From the NCBI GenBank assembly GCA_031216915.1, contig CM062296.1, positions 457,636,681 through 457,700,680 on the forward strand: a stretch of DNA of 64,000 bases. The letters are read 5' to 3'. The notes beneath the pieces were generated by a model. The model was not told where the DNA came from, searched no databases, and saw only the letters and a program-made list of their open reading frames with translations. This document shows, one piece after another, positions 32,849-43,849 of this stretch; within the stretch, counting starts at the first letter, position 1, and every line of letters starts with the position of its first letter. The translations under genes and the position numbers were made by a program. This DNA comes from Pictodentalium vernedei. Lineage: Eukaryota; Mollusca; Scaphopoda; Dentaliida; Dentaliidae.

Positions 32849-33503
32849 TTTAAAAGGTTGATCTATATCAGTTAACCCTTTATCCAGGAAAGTTTATTTT
32901 TTAAAAATAAACTAAATTCCACTCATGGCGGGGAAAAATGTATCTCTATTTTCCAATAAAACCATTCAGATATCATTGTCAAAAGAACTTGCCCATTACA
33001 CTACAAGTCGAAATAAGTTGTTACATAACTACAGTAAACTAAGTGTACTGCTGCTTGTGCACTGATAAGACCAGAATCTGACATCATTTTCTAGAAAGCT
33101 GTCTGTGAGTGCTTTCCAAGAAATGATGTTAGTTTCTTTTCTTATCAGTGTAGGAAGAGAAAGATACATAGTTTATAGGGATTATCCTACAACTTTATTT
33201 CGACTTGTACAGTATGCCAATTCAAGTGATATCCATATGTGTATGGTTCTGTTGAGAAAGTTCCAACATATTAGTGGCTGTATTAACCTTATGGAAATAA
33301 GGTCAATACAGCTTTGGCTGCTATGTTCAGATGTATTTTATTAAATTTGAAAGCCTATGGGCTATAGTGATCACCAAATTCAACACAAAACTTTTCATTC
33401 CAGTATTATAGGCCATTTGGTCATAGTTTGGAGGCATCCATGGCCAGGCGGTCACCGTTAGTCTTGTTTTTGTTTAAAAAAAAAAACTTGTGTTCACTTT
33501 TAC
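32849..33503. other. intron 2 sequence, no feature recognised
   Basis: A GGTATCTGTT..-poor, AT-rich stretch with a direct palindrome TATTAACCTTATGGAAATAAGG-like arm pair near 33278-33310. Nothing else. Confidence 0.3.
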
Positions 33504-33737
33504 AGAGGCTGAATGATCTAGATGGCATATCTTTGCTGCTGACAAAAATGTTTCGAAAACTGAAAGTGACTTTACACTTTGCTCAATCATTTGTTTTCAT
33601 AATTAGTGACAAACATGAACTTTTATTTGCCGCTTCATTAATATCAATGTATTCAAGGTTGAAGATAGCTTGTTGGAAGAAAACATTTCTGTTTGATGTT
33701 CTTGACTGTACATTTATGTTTGGTTAATTAAAGGAAG
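33504..33737 (+). repeat. intron/exon tandem duplication, unit 1
   Basis: 33504-33568 (GGCTGAATGATCTAGATGGC...GAAAACTGAAAGTGAC) is repeated at 33738-33800 (GGCTGACTGAACTTAATGA...GAAAACTGAAAGTAAC), a shift of 234 bp. Unit 1 goes on to a decayed copy of exon 3; unit 2 goes on, after three MITE insertions, to the real exon 3 at 34968. Confidence 0.65.
33647..33706 (+). pseudogene. decayed duplicate of host exon 3
   Basis: Aligns with 34968-35027 at roughly three bases in four: AAGGTTGAAGATAGCTTGTT versus AAGGTCAGAGATAGCTTACT. The acceptor AG is gone and a stop (TGA) appears after EENISV in the matching frame, so it cannot be spliced in. Confidence 0.6.
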
Positions 33738-33801
33738 GCTGACTGAACTTAATGAAATATCTTTGATGTTGATGATTTTGCTTTGAAAACTGAAAGTAAC
33801 A

Positions 33802-34479
33802 TTAACCCTTTCGCGACTCAGCCAAACCGACCCCCCCAGACTTGGGATATTGGGGTTAATTTCGGGATCATCTCATCCGTTAGATAAAGGTATAAAATGT
33901 TCCATTCATTTGGATTGTCAGGTAAGTCCAGATTTATCTTCCCAGCTTCAGAACATGGGATATCTAGTGGAACAAAATCTGTGCATTTTTCCCATTGAAA
34001 AATCGGACCAATTCCATGACCACGCCAGCTCCCTCGTATTCTGCCATGTCCCTGACCAGCAGTTCTTTTTCTGCCGCGTTCATTCCCACTGGCCAGTCCT
34101 ATTCCTCTCCGTCATCTGGATTTTTACTGGCAACAACATCTGAACGTCCAGGACTCATAGTAGTGTCATATGTGTCAGCTTGATTTGAGCCAGACTGTAC
34201 CGCAGAATCCTTTTTCTGCGTTGCTATCAATTGTTATCTTCGTCCGTGGAATTACTGTGAGGTGCAATATGCTCTAAAACTGTAGCCAATCAACTAAAGG
34301 GAAACAACTCTAAATTCATTCGGGCATGAAATTACTTCTGTGGACTGATAGAGATAGCACACATGGACTGAGGTGAGAGTAGATGCATTACTATGCCATC
34401 GTCGTGCAGCGCGCCGACGGGTTTGTAGTGTCAGTTTACCACTGGCACGGCGTGCGCCGACGAGCCACGAAAGAGTTAA
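33802..34479 (-). mobile_element. piggyBac-like non-autonomous element, copy 1
   Basis: TTAA at both ends (33802-33805, 34476-34479) and terminal repeats CCCTTTCGCGACTCAGCC / CTCTTTCGTGGCTCGTCGG. About 678 bp. The whole length is repeated in reverse orientation at 51036-51716. On the minus strand the part near 33850-34080 is open over an Arg/Gly-rich stretch followed by WNILYLYLTDEMIPKL, which recalls the opening of piggyBac transposase domains; this resemblance is tentative. The rest of a transposase is absent. Confidence 0.8.
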
Positions 34480-34673
34480 CTCTCCTTACATCAATGTCAG
34501 TATACCAAAACTTCAGGAGGCTGGTTTTGCCCATAATACAACCAGGATTTTAACCATTTCAGTTTTGTTTGACACAGCGTATTGGGCTCTATCAAACAAA
34601 ATTGAAATGGTTAAATTCCATGTTGTGTTATTGGAAAAATATGCAGCTTGAAATTTTAATATTTCAACATTAA
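34476..34673. mobile_element. palindromic TTAA MITE family B (M4)
   Basis: Shares its left TTAA with the previous element and its right TTAA with the next. Core AACCATTTCAGTTTTGTTTG / CAAACAAAATTGAAATGGTT. Confidence 0.75.
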
Positions 34674-34884
34674 TCCTCTGCAAACTGATGTCGAAATATA
34701 CAAATTTTCAGAAGCAATGTTTTCCCTGTGATACTACTGAGGATTTAACTAATTAAATCTTGTTTGACAGAACTAATTTTATCTCTGTCGAACAAGAAAG
34801 AAATATTTAAATTTTTAGTTGAATTATGCGGAAAATTTGCTGCTCAAAATTTTGTTATTTTGACATCTGAGTGCAAAGGGTTGA
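34670..34884. mobile_element. palindromic TTAA MITE family B (M5)
   Basis: Left TTAATCCTCTGCAAACTGATG, right reversed TCAACCCTTTGCACTCAGATG. Core TCTTGTTTGACAGA...TCTGTCGAACAAGA. Third in the end-to-end row. Confidence 0.75.
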
Positions 34885-34967
34885 ATAAGTAAAGTATTAA
34901 TATTGAACTGCTAAAGCCTGTCATCTTTTTCATTAGCAACAGACATCATTTGCTTTCTGTTTCGTAG

Positions 34968-35052
34968 ATGTAGCCAAGGTCAGAGATAGCTTACTGGAAG
35001 AGAATGTTTCCATTTTGAATTTCTTAACAGGAAAATTAGAAGCCAGCACAGC
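34968..35052 (+). CDS. internal exon 3 of the unrecognised host gene
   Basis: Pyrimidine-rich tract and acceptor TTTCGTAG, 85 coding bases, donor GTAAGT. Two of three frames stop at once; the open one needs one base from exon 2 and gives DVAKVRDSLLEENVSILNFL..LEASTA (29 residues), leaving two bases for exon 4. Leu/Glu/Lys content and heptad-like spacing suggest a coiled coil. A decayed duplicate lies at 33647-33706. Confidence 0.75.
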
Positions 35053-35499
35053 GTAAGTTTAGCGTATTTTTTTATTTTTACACAATAACTACAGTACTGT
35101 GACAACAGAAACAGACAGAGACTTTTGTATGTGAATTAAGATTTGGTTGAAATTCTCTGTCCACTTTTCTGTCTACAACTGTAGATTCTTACCTATCAAC
35201 AAAAAGGTGCGAAAACATTGCATCACAGATGCTATTTTTATTTGTTTTGCTTTTTTCTTGGATTTAGCAATTCTCTGTCCTGAGTAATTGGGTTATTTCA
35301 TTGATTGTGGGGAGTTGGGAAACCAAAAATAAATTAATTCATTCTCAGGCAATTGCTTTTTCAACTCAGTGAGGGAGGAATGGTTTTATTTCTATTTTTG
35401 TTTTGCATATAATGAGATTGGATTAGGAGGCTTTCTGCTGTCTTTTCACACACAGAATATATAGAAAGTGCATAGTTACACAAATTAACTTATTTAATT
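35053..35499. other. intron 3 start, no feature recognised
   Basis: AT-rich sequence after the donor; nothing supported. Confidence 0.4.
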
Positions 35500-35690
35500 T
35501 TAACCCTCGGGGGCCTAATTCTGACTGTGATCAATTTTACAGCAACAGAACAGTTTCAAACTTGCAAATTACATTCTGAGTGCCCTGGCAGTCGTTTCTT
35601 GGCAAGTCTTGGCTGCCGATATGGGCAGCCAAGACTTTCCGAGAAACAACTGCAAAGCCACAGGATGTGGACTATATTTAGATATGCTCT
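35500..35690. mobile_element. MITE family D, copy with intact hairpin
   Basis: Starts TTAACCCTCGGGGGCC. Hairpin GCAGTCGTTTCTTGGCAAG / CTTTCCGAGAAACAACTGC with TCTTGGCTGCC / GGCAGCCAAGA inside (35587-35653). The flank TTTCAAACTTGCAAATTACA resembles that of 2236-2302. The right limit is not sharp. Confidence 0.6.
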
Positions 35691-35913
35691 TCAGATTTCA
35701 GTTACATCAATCAAAAAAACGTAAAAAGTTTTGTGTTTCCTCCTTTTAGAATAATATTGTAAGACACTGCAAGGCAATAAAAACATCCAATGAGAGGATT
35801 CAATTTCAGTATGAGATTGCCTGAGAATCAAACGATTTTTTTGATCAAATAAATAAATTTTTAAATGAACATATGTCAAATTATTGTGTGTTTGAAATTG
35901 ATATGCAATTAAT

Positions 35914-36130
35914 TAGGTTATATTTTTATATGACAACCAATGGCCCAGACTGGCTGGTGCAAACTCAAAATTATCAAGGGCCAAACACAAATTTTGAACC
36001 CTCCCCAATCCCCAAAATTTTCATACAAAACCGAAAATTACAAGTCCTATCTGGCCCTCCATACTTTTACTCTCTACGCATTCGCAGTGGTCAGGAAGAG
36101 ACCGGGATTGGTGCCAACATCATTCTTTGT
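35914..36130 (+). repeat. DIRS-B left end and inverted terminal repeat
   Basis: The terminal repeat starts at 35937 with CCAATGGCCCAGACTGGCTGG and continues AGGGCCAAACACAAATTT, ATCCCCAAAATTT, CCTATCTGG.CCTCCATACTT and ATTGGTGCCAAC. Each phrase recurs in reverse at 54332-54428 and 56738-56832. Small frames here (35873-36160) are not genes. Confidence 0.85.
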
Positions 36131-36447
36131 TTGGCCCTAAAGTCAGTAACAATGAGCTGACATCTGTGCTTTAAAATCTCCTTTTTTGAGGATGCCAGAC
36201 ACAAATCATTGCAAGAACTGGTGGATCCAAGGCTGTTAATGGATGATGGAAGTGAACTATGGTGGTTTCAGACGTTCAGGGCTGTAACTTTATAATAATT
36301 ATAAAAATTATTTCATGTTTCCCATTTTCGGGACATAACCCTACATCATCATTCCTGCTAATGATTATTCCACTGTTTGTTCAGTATTTCTTCCCTATTC
36401 TTCCATGAACCCTTCCTGTTAAACTCCATTGCTTTTTGGCTATTTTT
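36131..36447 (+). other. DIRS-B leader piece before E2
   Basis: No repeat partner other than its position; assumed DIRS-B leader. Confidence 0.4.
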
Positions 36448-39307
36448 AGCTCACATGACTTTCAGTCAGGAGAGCTATAGTGACCACTCACCGTCCGGCG
36501 TCCGGCGTCGTACGTGAACATGGTGTTTGCGTCTTCTCCTCCCAAACCGCTGAACCAATTTAATTGATATTTTAGATAATAGTTTGTTATGACATCGCAT
36601 TTTGATTTTGTTCAAATCAAGTTGCCTCGCCCGTGGGTAGGGCCACACCCAAAAAGTGTGCTGAAATCTTAAAAAATCTTCTTCTCATGAACCAGCAGTA
36701 GCAGAGACTTGATATTTGGTGTGCAGCTTCCTTTTGAGGTGTAGACTCAGATTTGTTCAAGAGAAGTTTGTTGGGCTATACTTGGCGTCGTTATGGGAGG
36801 GGCAAAATTTTTGGCCCCGCCCAAAATTTCTATTTTCCAAACCGAGAGGCTGATTTGAACCAAATTTTATGTGAGGGCTTATTGGGTCATAAGTACCTAA
36901 TTTATGCTGATTTTTTTTTTCCCGTAGCCCCATGGGAACCGCAGGAGCTAAAAATAGAAAAAAATTAAAACGCCCATATCTCCAAAACTGCACAGCACCG
37001 AGAATTTTTATTTGTTGTGAAGCTTCCTTAGGACCAACAGAAAGAATTGGTAAAAAAAAATTGCCATCTGTTTTATCATAGGGTACAGTTTCGGGACTTT
37101 GAAAAAGTGCTGAGTCAGCACTTTTTAACACTGTAGGCAATGGGAAAAACATTAAAAAATCTTCTTCTCCAGATCCAGCAGGCAGAATCTTTTGATATTT
37201 GGTATGCAACATTGTAGGGTGGATCTGATTCAAGTTTGTTCAAATCGGCCCCCTGGGTTCATATTTGGGCTCAGTATAGGAGCCCAATTTCGAACTTAGT
37301 GCATTTCAGGCAAATTTCTTAAAAAATCTTCTTCTCCAGATCCAGCGGGCAGAATCTTTTGATATTTGGTATGCAACATTGTGGGGTGGATCTGATTCAA
37401 GTTTGTTCAAATCGGCCCCTTGGGTGTATATTTGGGCTCAGTATAGGAGCCCAAATTTGAACTTAGTGCATTTCAGGCAAATTTCTTTGAAAATCTTCTT
37501 CTCAAGATCCAGCAGGCAGAATCTTTTGATATTGGGTATGCAACATTGTGGGGGTGGATCTGATTCAAGTTTGTTCAAATCGGCTCCGTGGGTTTATATT
37601 TGGGCTCAGTATAGGAGCCCAAATTTGAACTTAGTGCATTTCAGGCAAATTTCTTAAAAAAAATTCTTCTCCAGATCCAGCAGGCAGAATCTTTTGATAT
37701 TTGGTATGCAACATTGTGGGGTGGGTCTGATTCTATTTTGTTCAAATCGGCTCCCTAGATTCATATTTGGGCTCACTATAGAAGCTTGAATTCGAACTTA
37801 GTGCATTTCAGGCAAATTTCTTCAAAAATCTTCTTCTCCAGATCCTGCAGGCAGAATCTTTTGATATTTGGTATGCAACATTGTGGGGTGGATCTGATTC
37901 AAGTTTGTTCAAATCGGCCACCTGGATTCATATTTGGGCTCACTATAGAAGCCCAAATTCAAACTTAGTGCATTTCAGGCAAATTTCTTCAAAAATCTTC
38001 TCCAGATCCAGCAGTCAGAATCTTGTGATATTTGGTATGCAACATTGTGGGGTGGATCTGATTCAAGTTTGTTCAAATCGGCCCCCTGGGTTTATATTTG
38101 GGCTCAGTATAGGAGCCCAAATTTGAACTTAGTGCATTTCAGGCAAATTTCTTTGAAAATCTTGTTTTCAAGATCCAGCAGGCAGAATCTTGTGATATTG
38201 GGTATGCACCATGCTTAGGGGGGGTGAGATTCAATTTTGTTCAAGCCAAGTCCCTGGGTTCATATTTGGGCTCACTGTGGGAGCCTAAATTATAACTTAG
38301 TTCAAAATGAGGAACTTTCTTTAAAAATCTTCTTTAGATCCAGCAGTCGGAATGTTTTGATATTTGGTATGCATCATTCTTAGGGGGGTGAGATTCAAGT
38401 TTGTTCAAGCCATGTCCCTAGGTCGATATTTGGGCTCACTGTGGGAGCTTGAATTGTAACTTTGTTCGAAATGAGGAATTTTCTTAAAAAATCATCTTCT
38501 TCAGATCCAGCAGTCGGAATGGTTTGATATGTGGTGAGTAGCATCCTTGGGGGGGAGGGGGGATTCAAGTGTGTTAAAGCCAAGTCCATGGGTCCATATT
38601 TGGGCTCCCTGTGTGAGCCCAAATTATAACTTAGTCAATATGAGGAATTTTTCTTTAAAAATCTTCTTCTTCAGATTCAGCAGTTGGAATGTTTTGATAT
38701 TTGGCATGGAGCAACCTTAGGGGGCTGAGATTAAAGTTTGTTCAAGCCAAGTCCCTTGGTTCATATTTGGGCTCACTATGGGAGCCTGAATGACAACTTA
38801 GTTCAAAATGAGGAATTTTCTTTAAAAATCTTCAGAGCCAGTAGATGAATGCTTTTGATATTTTTTATGCAGCATCCTTAGGGGGGTAAGATTCAAGTTT
38901 GTTCAAGCCATGTCCCTAGGTCCATATTTGGGCTGATTGTGGGAGCTCGAATTGTAACTTGGTTCAAAATGAGGAATTTTCTTTAAAAATCTTCTTCTTC
39001 AGATCCAGCAGTCGGAATGTTTTGATATTTGGTGTGCAGAATCCTTAGGGGTGTGAGATTCAGGTTTGTTAAAGCCAAGTCCCTGGGTTCATAGATGGGC
39101 TCCCAGTGGGAGCCCGAATTATGACTTAGTTCAATATGAGGAATATTCTTTAAAAATCCTTTTTTAGATCCACTGGTCAGAATATTTGGATATTTGGTTT
39201 CAGCTTTTCTAAGGAGGAGCAGATGCAACTTGTGGAAATCAATTCTCTGGGTTGATATTTAGGCTACCATGTCCGGTGAGCCCCCTCAGGCCCCCTGGGG
39301 CCTCTTG
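36448..39307 (+). mobile_element. E-family element E2, complete, 2.86 kb
   Basis: Head hairpin AGCTCACATGACTTTCAGTC..AGCT after GGCTATTTTT, a conserved 0.7-kb head (CTTCTCATGAACCAGCAGTA, GCCCATATCTCCAAAACTGC, GTGCTGAGTCAGCACTTTTT) and an array of about 12 units of 167 bp (37150-39240). The tail is the palindrome AGGCCCCCTGGGGCCT + CTTG|TTT. No target duplication is apparent beyond T residues. Frames through the array on either strand are shadows of the unit. Confidence 0.8.
37150..39240 (+). repeat. tandem array of E2, unit 167 bp, about 12 copies
   Basis: AGATCCAGCAGGCAGAATC falls at 37171, 37338, 37505 and 37673 (spacing 167-168). Each unit carries GATATTTGGTATGCAACATT, GATTCAAGTTTGTTCAAATC and GGGCTC..TATAGGAGCCC, a small inverted pair. 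Later units drift (AGCAGTCGGAATGTTTTG). Confidence 0.9.
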
Positions 39308-39602
39308 TTTATTGAAATTTTTTATTAAATTTCTTGGGAGTATAACGTGTATTACAGAATATTTATTCTGTTTATCCCCATGGTTACTTCCTCACCCAAG
39401 GGGTGTTAGTTCGTTTTAGTCTTGCATCTTCTATCTGATGTATCATTTTTTCTTTGTATGAGGATCTAGCTTTGCATCTGGTAGCATTTAAATTGGTTTC
39501 TGACTTTGGGCCTTTTGTGCCTGATGTCTTGTTTCCATTTTTTTCCATGACGTTGTTTACATTGGCAATGTCCTTAAATATATGTAGTATTTCATATTAT
39601 TT
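39308..39602 (+). other. DIRS-B leader piece between E2 and F1a
   Basis: Single-copy in this window. It resumes TTTATTGAAATTTTTTATT after the E2 tail. Confidence 0.4.
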
Positions 39603-39616
39603 GCTCAACTTGACAA

Positions 39617-39673
39617 TATGATATTTATTTATTTATTGGTGTTTAAGGTCAAATACTTATGCACAATGGCTAA
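39617..39673 (-). mobile_element. SINE 3' fragment with 14-bp target duplication
   Basis: Reversed, it reads TTAGCCATTGTGCATAAG..GACCTTAAACACCAATAAAT with the (AAAT) tail, the 3' end of the SINEs at 26421 and 61330. GCTCAACTTGACAA stands on both sides (39603-39616, 39674-39687). Confidence 0.8.
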
Positions 39674-39897
39674 GCTCAACTTGACAAAGTCACAGTTTCC
39701 TTTGGTACACCTCACAAGTCGCATTTATGATCAGATCACTTTGAAACTTGGTATGCTTGTTTGGGGTGACCTCTGGATGGGAGCTATCGATATTCTTCAA
39801 TTTCCATCAAAAAATGTTGCCGCTGGCAACGTTCTTAGAACTTAGTTTAGTCAAACCTCAATATTTCCCTTTGGCACACCCTACAGGGCACATTTAT

Positions 39898-42073
39898 TAG
39901 TTTAACTTGACAAAGTCAAGATAAGCTATTGTCATCACGCGTGCAGAAGTCTGTTAGTCTGTGAGTCTGTTCACATTTTCCTTTAGCACAGGCTACACTC
40001 CGCAGTTCTTGTCTGATCGTCACGAAATTTCATATGCAGGTTTGGGGTCATGTCTAGATGAGAACGTCCCCTTTTGGTCGCGATCGGTCAACCGGTATGG
40101 CTTCCCGAGCCAAAAACCCGAAAACCATTAGCACAGTCTACAGGTCGTATTTATGAAGGGATTTCATTGTAACTTGGTAAGATGCCTCTGTATAATGCCT
40201 GGATGAGAACATCCCCTTTTGGGCATGATCTGTCAACCGTGATGGCTGCCCAAGCCTGAAACCCAAAAACTTTTAGCACAGTCTGAAGGTCATGTTTAAT
40301 ATGGAGGGATTTCATTGTAACTTGGTAGGATGACTCCTTATGATGTCTAGATGAGAACTTCCCCATTTGGGTGTGATCTGCCAACCGTGACGACTGCCCG
40401 AGCCCAAAACCCGAAAACCTTTAGCACAGTCTACAGATCATATTTATTGAGGAATTTCATTGTAACTTGGTGGGTTGACTTCATATAATGTCTAGATGAG
40501 AACGTCCCCTTTTGGACATGATTGGGCAATTGTGACAGCTACAGGGGCCCGAAGCCCGAAAACCTTTAGAACAGTATACAGGTCATAATTATGAAGGGAT
40601 TTCATTGTAGCTTGGTAGGATGACTCCAAATAATGTCTAGATGAGAACGTCCCCTTTTGGTCGCGATCATTCAGCCTTGATGGCTGCGTGAGCCCAAAAA
40701 CCTTTAGCATAGTCTATAGGTCATATTTATGGAAGGATTTCATTGTATCTTGTTAGGTTGACTCCATATAATGCCCAGATGATGACATCCTCTTTTGGTC
40801 ATGATTGGTCAACTGTGATGGCTACAGGTGCCCGAAGCCCGAAAATCTTGAGCACAGTCTACAGGTCATATTTATGAAGGGATTTCATTGTAACCTTGTA
40901 GGATCACTCCAGATGATGCCCATATGAGAATTTCCCCTTTTGTTTGCGATCATTCAACCATGATGGCTGCCCAAGCCCAAAGCCTGAAAACCTTTAGCAC
41001 AGTCTTCAGTTCACATTTATGAAGGGATTTCATTGTAACTTGGTAGGTTGACTTCATATAATGTCTAGATGAGAACAGCCCCTTTTGGACACCATTAGGC
41101 AAATGTGACGGCTACAGGGGCCTAAAGCCCAAAAACCTTTAGCACAGTCTACAGGTGATATTTATGAAGGGATTTCATTGCTCCTTGGTAGGATGACTCC
41201 AAATAATGTCTAGATGAGAATGTCCCCTTTTGGTCGCGATCATTCAGCATTGATGGCTGCCCGAGCCCCGAGCCCCAAACCCCAAAACCTTTAGCATAGT
41301 CTATAGGTCATATTTATGGAAGGATTTCATTGTAACCTGTTAGTTTGACTCCATATAATGCCTAGATGATGACATCCCCTTTTGGTCATGATTGGTCAAC
41401 TGTGACGTCTTCAGGGGCCTAAAGCCCGAAAAACTTGAGCACAGTCTACAGGTCATATTTATGAAGGGATTTCATTGTAACTTCGTAGGATCACTCCAGA
41501 TGATGCCCAGATGAGAATGTCCCCTTTTTGTTGCGATCATTCAACCATGATGGCTGCCCAAGCCCAAAATCAAAAAAAACTTTAGCACAGTCTACAGGTC
41601 ATATTTATGAAGGGATTTCATTGTAACTTGGTAGGTTGACTTCATGTAATGTCTAGATGAGAACGTCCCCTTTGGACGCAATTGGGAAACTGACGGCTAC
41701 AGGGGCCCGAAACCTGAAAACCTTTAGCACCGTCTACAGGCCATATTTATGAAGGGATTTCAATGTAACTTGATAGGATGACTCGTTTTGGAATAATTTC
41801 ACTGTAACTTAGTAACTTTTGTTGATATACATTAACTGTGAGAGCCACATACATTAACTGTGAGGTCATATTAACCCACCCCTCAGCTCTTTAGTTCAGT
41901 GTACACCTCATATTATTTTTATCAAAAACATAGCATACAGGGAACAGAAATGAACATATTCCCAATTATCACAATTCTTGTCTTATTTCATAATCCTTTC
42001 ATAAACATTAAACATTATCCTTTTCATCAAACACAACACACAAGTTAAGCTACAGTGTCATTGATACTTTCAT
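39898..42073 (+). mobile_element. F-family element F1b, nested in F1a
   Basis: Starts TAGTTTAACTTGACAAAGTC, with GTCTGTTAGTCTGTGAGTC behind it, and ends AAGCTACAGTGTCATTGATA + CTTTCAT. It interrupts the F1a unit exactly between CACATTTAT and GATTGGATTGC, which are adjacent in the unfilled unit near 42565-42580. Confidence 0.75.
39970..41790 (+). repeat. tandem array of F1b, unit about 146-150 bp, about 12 copies
   Basis: Units carry TTAGCACAGTCTACAGGTCA, GAAGGGATTTCATTGTAACT, AATGTCTAGATGAGAACGTC, CCCTTTTGG and GTGACGGCTACAGGGGCCCG. The first phrase recurs near 40127, 40271, 40417, 40703, 40849, 40995, 41140, 41582 and 41727. Confidence 0.88.
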
Positions 42074-43710
42074 GATTGGATTGCATTGAAACCTGGCATG
42101 CTTGTTTGGGGTGGCCTCTAGATGGGAGCTATCGATTTTCTTCCATTTCTGTCAAAAAATGTTGCCGCTGGCAACGACCTTTGGACTTTAGTCTGGCATC
42201 AATCTATTCCTTTGGCATGCCGGACAGGGCACATTTATGATCAGAATGGTTTGAAACTTGGTATGTTTGTTTGGGGTTACCTCTAGATGGGAGCTTTCGA
42301 TTTTCTTCAATTTCTGTCGAAAAATGTTGCCGTTGGCAATCACCTTTGATGAACTTTGTGCAGTTATACATGGATATTTCCCTTTGGTGCAGCCTGCAGT
42401 GCACATTTTTGCCAGATCGCTTTGAAACTTGGTATGCTTGTTTGGGGTGAGCTCTAGATGGGAGCTATCGATTCTTGTCCATTTCCGTCAAAAAATGTTG
42501 CCTCTGACAACGTTCTTAGAACTTAGGTTAGTCAGACCTCAATATTTCCCTTTGGCACACCCTATAGGGCACATTTATGATTGGATTGCTTTGAAATCTG
42601 GCATGCTTGTTTGGGGTGAGCTCTAGATGGGAGCTATCCATTTTCTTCCATTTCTGTCAAAAATAGTTGCCATTGGCAATGACCTCTGATGAACTTAGTA
42701 AAAACTTAGTGCAGTTTTGCATCAATATTTCCTTTTGACACACCCTGAAGGGCACATTTATGATTGGATTGCTTGGAAACTTAGTGTGCTTGTGTGGGGT
42801 GATATCTATATGGGAGTTATCGATTTTCTTCCATTTCTGTTAAAAAATGTTGCCGCTGGCAATGACCTTTGAACTTAGTTTAGTAAGGCTTCAATATTTC
42901 CCTTTGGCACACCCTTCAGGGCTCATTTATGATTGGATCACTTTGAAACTTGGTATGTGTGTTCGGGGTGACCTCTAGATGTGAGCTATTGATTTTTATA
43001 ATTTCCATAAAAAAAAATTGTCGTTATCACCAGCCTTTGAACTTACTGCATTTGTGCAACAACTTATCCCTTTTGCACTGTCTGCAGGGTATATTTATTT
43101 TTGAATTTCCATAAAAAAGAGAGAAAAAAACATTGCCACAAGCAACGACCTTCAAACTTAGTGCATTTGTGCATTAACATCTTCCTTTGGCATGCCTCAG
43201 AAGGCACATTCATTATCAGGTTGTTTTGAAACTGTGTATGCTTATGCAATGTGACAAAGATAGGAGCTATCAATTTTCTTTTCATTTCCATCAAAAACTG
43301 TTGCTGTTAGCAACAATCTTTGAATTTATTGTATTTGTGCATCAACATTCTTCTTTGACATGGCCTGCAGGCCACATTTATTATAGGATTGTTTTTGAAC
43401 TTGGTGTGCTCATTGGGTGAGACCTTTAGATAAGAGCTATTGGTTAGCATTCATTTCTGTGAAAAATGTTGCCATTTACAATAACCTCTGAACTTACTGC
43501 ATTTGTGTATCAACATTCTTCCTTTAGCCAGTCTTACAGTTTACCTTTAAAAATGCATGGATTACTCTGATGTTGTGCACACACAATGCTGTTATGTTGA
43601 AATTTCACTAAATAACATTGGTACCAATGATCTTCAATTTTGCCATTTCAATTATAACTTACCAAGTTCAAGTTTGTCAAGTTGAGTTACAGTGTCATTG
43701 ACACTTTCAT

Positions 43711-43849
43711 ATTACTGTAGAGTTACTTTGGGATACATTGATTATTTTTCGGGTAGTGTTGCTCATAATATTTGGATTTTGTCCACACTTAGGCTTTATC
43801 GGGATGCCCTTGTGCTCATTAAGTTCCCTTTGGGACCTTAGGCATTTTT
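43711..43849 (+). other. DIRS-B piece between F1a and E3
   Basis: From 43808 it is homologous to 47304-47352 (GTTCCCTTTGGGA..CTTA(A/G)G), i.e. the left end of the tandem duplication. Confidence 0.5.

Larger units (their letters stand above)
39603..43710 (+). mobile_element. F-family element F1a, split by F1b
   Basis: Starts GCTCAACTTGACAA, then an array of about 168-bp units (TTTGGCACACCCTACAGGGC, ACTTGGTATGCTTGTTTGGG, CTCTAGATGGGAGCTATCGA, AAAAATGTTGCCGCTGGCAA) in two parts, 39690-39897 and 42074-43520. Ends GAGTTACAGTGTCATTGACA + CTTTCAT. The AGTGTCA/TGACACT palindrome just before the end is common to F1a, F1b and F2. Confidence 0.7.

Noticed and set aside
33496-33564. Exon-like stretch after TTTTTACAG (RLNDLDGISLLLTKMF)
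   Set aside because: Exon 2 ends in phase 1 and in that phase this stretch stops within four codons; its copy at 33738 has no acceptor.
37150-39240. CRISPR-like regular spacing of repeats
   Set aside because: Units are contiguous 167-bp tandem repeats with no unique spacers, in animal DNA.
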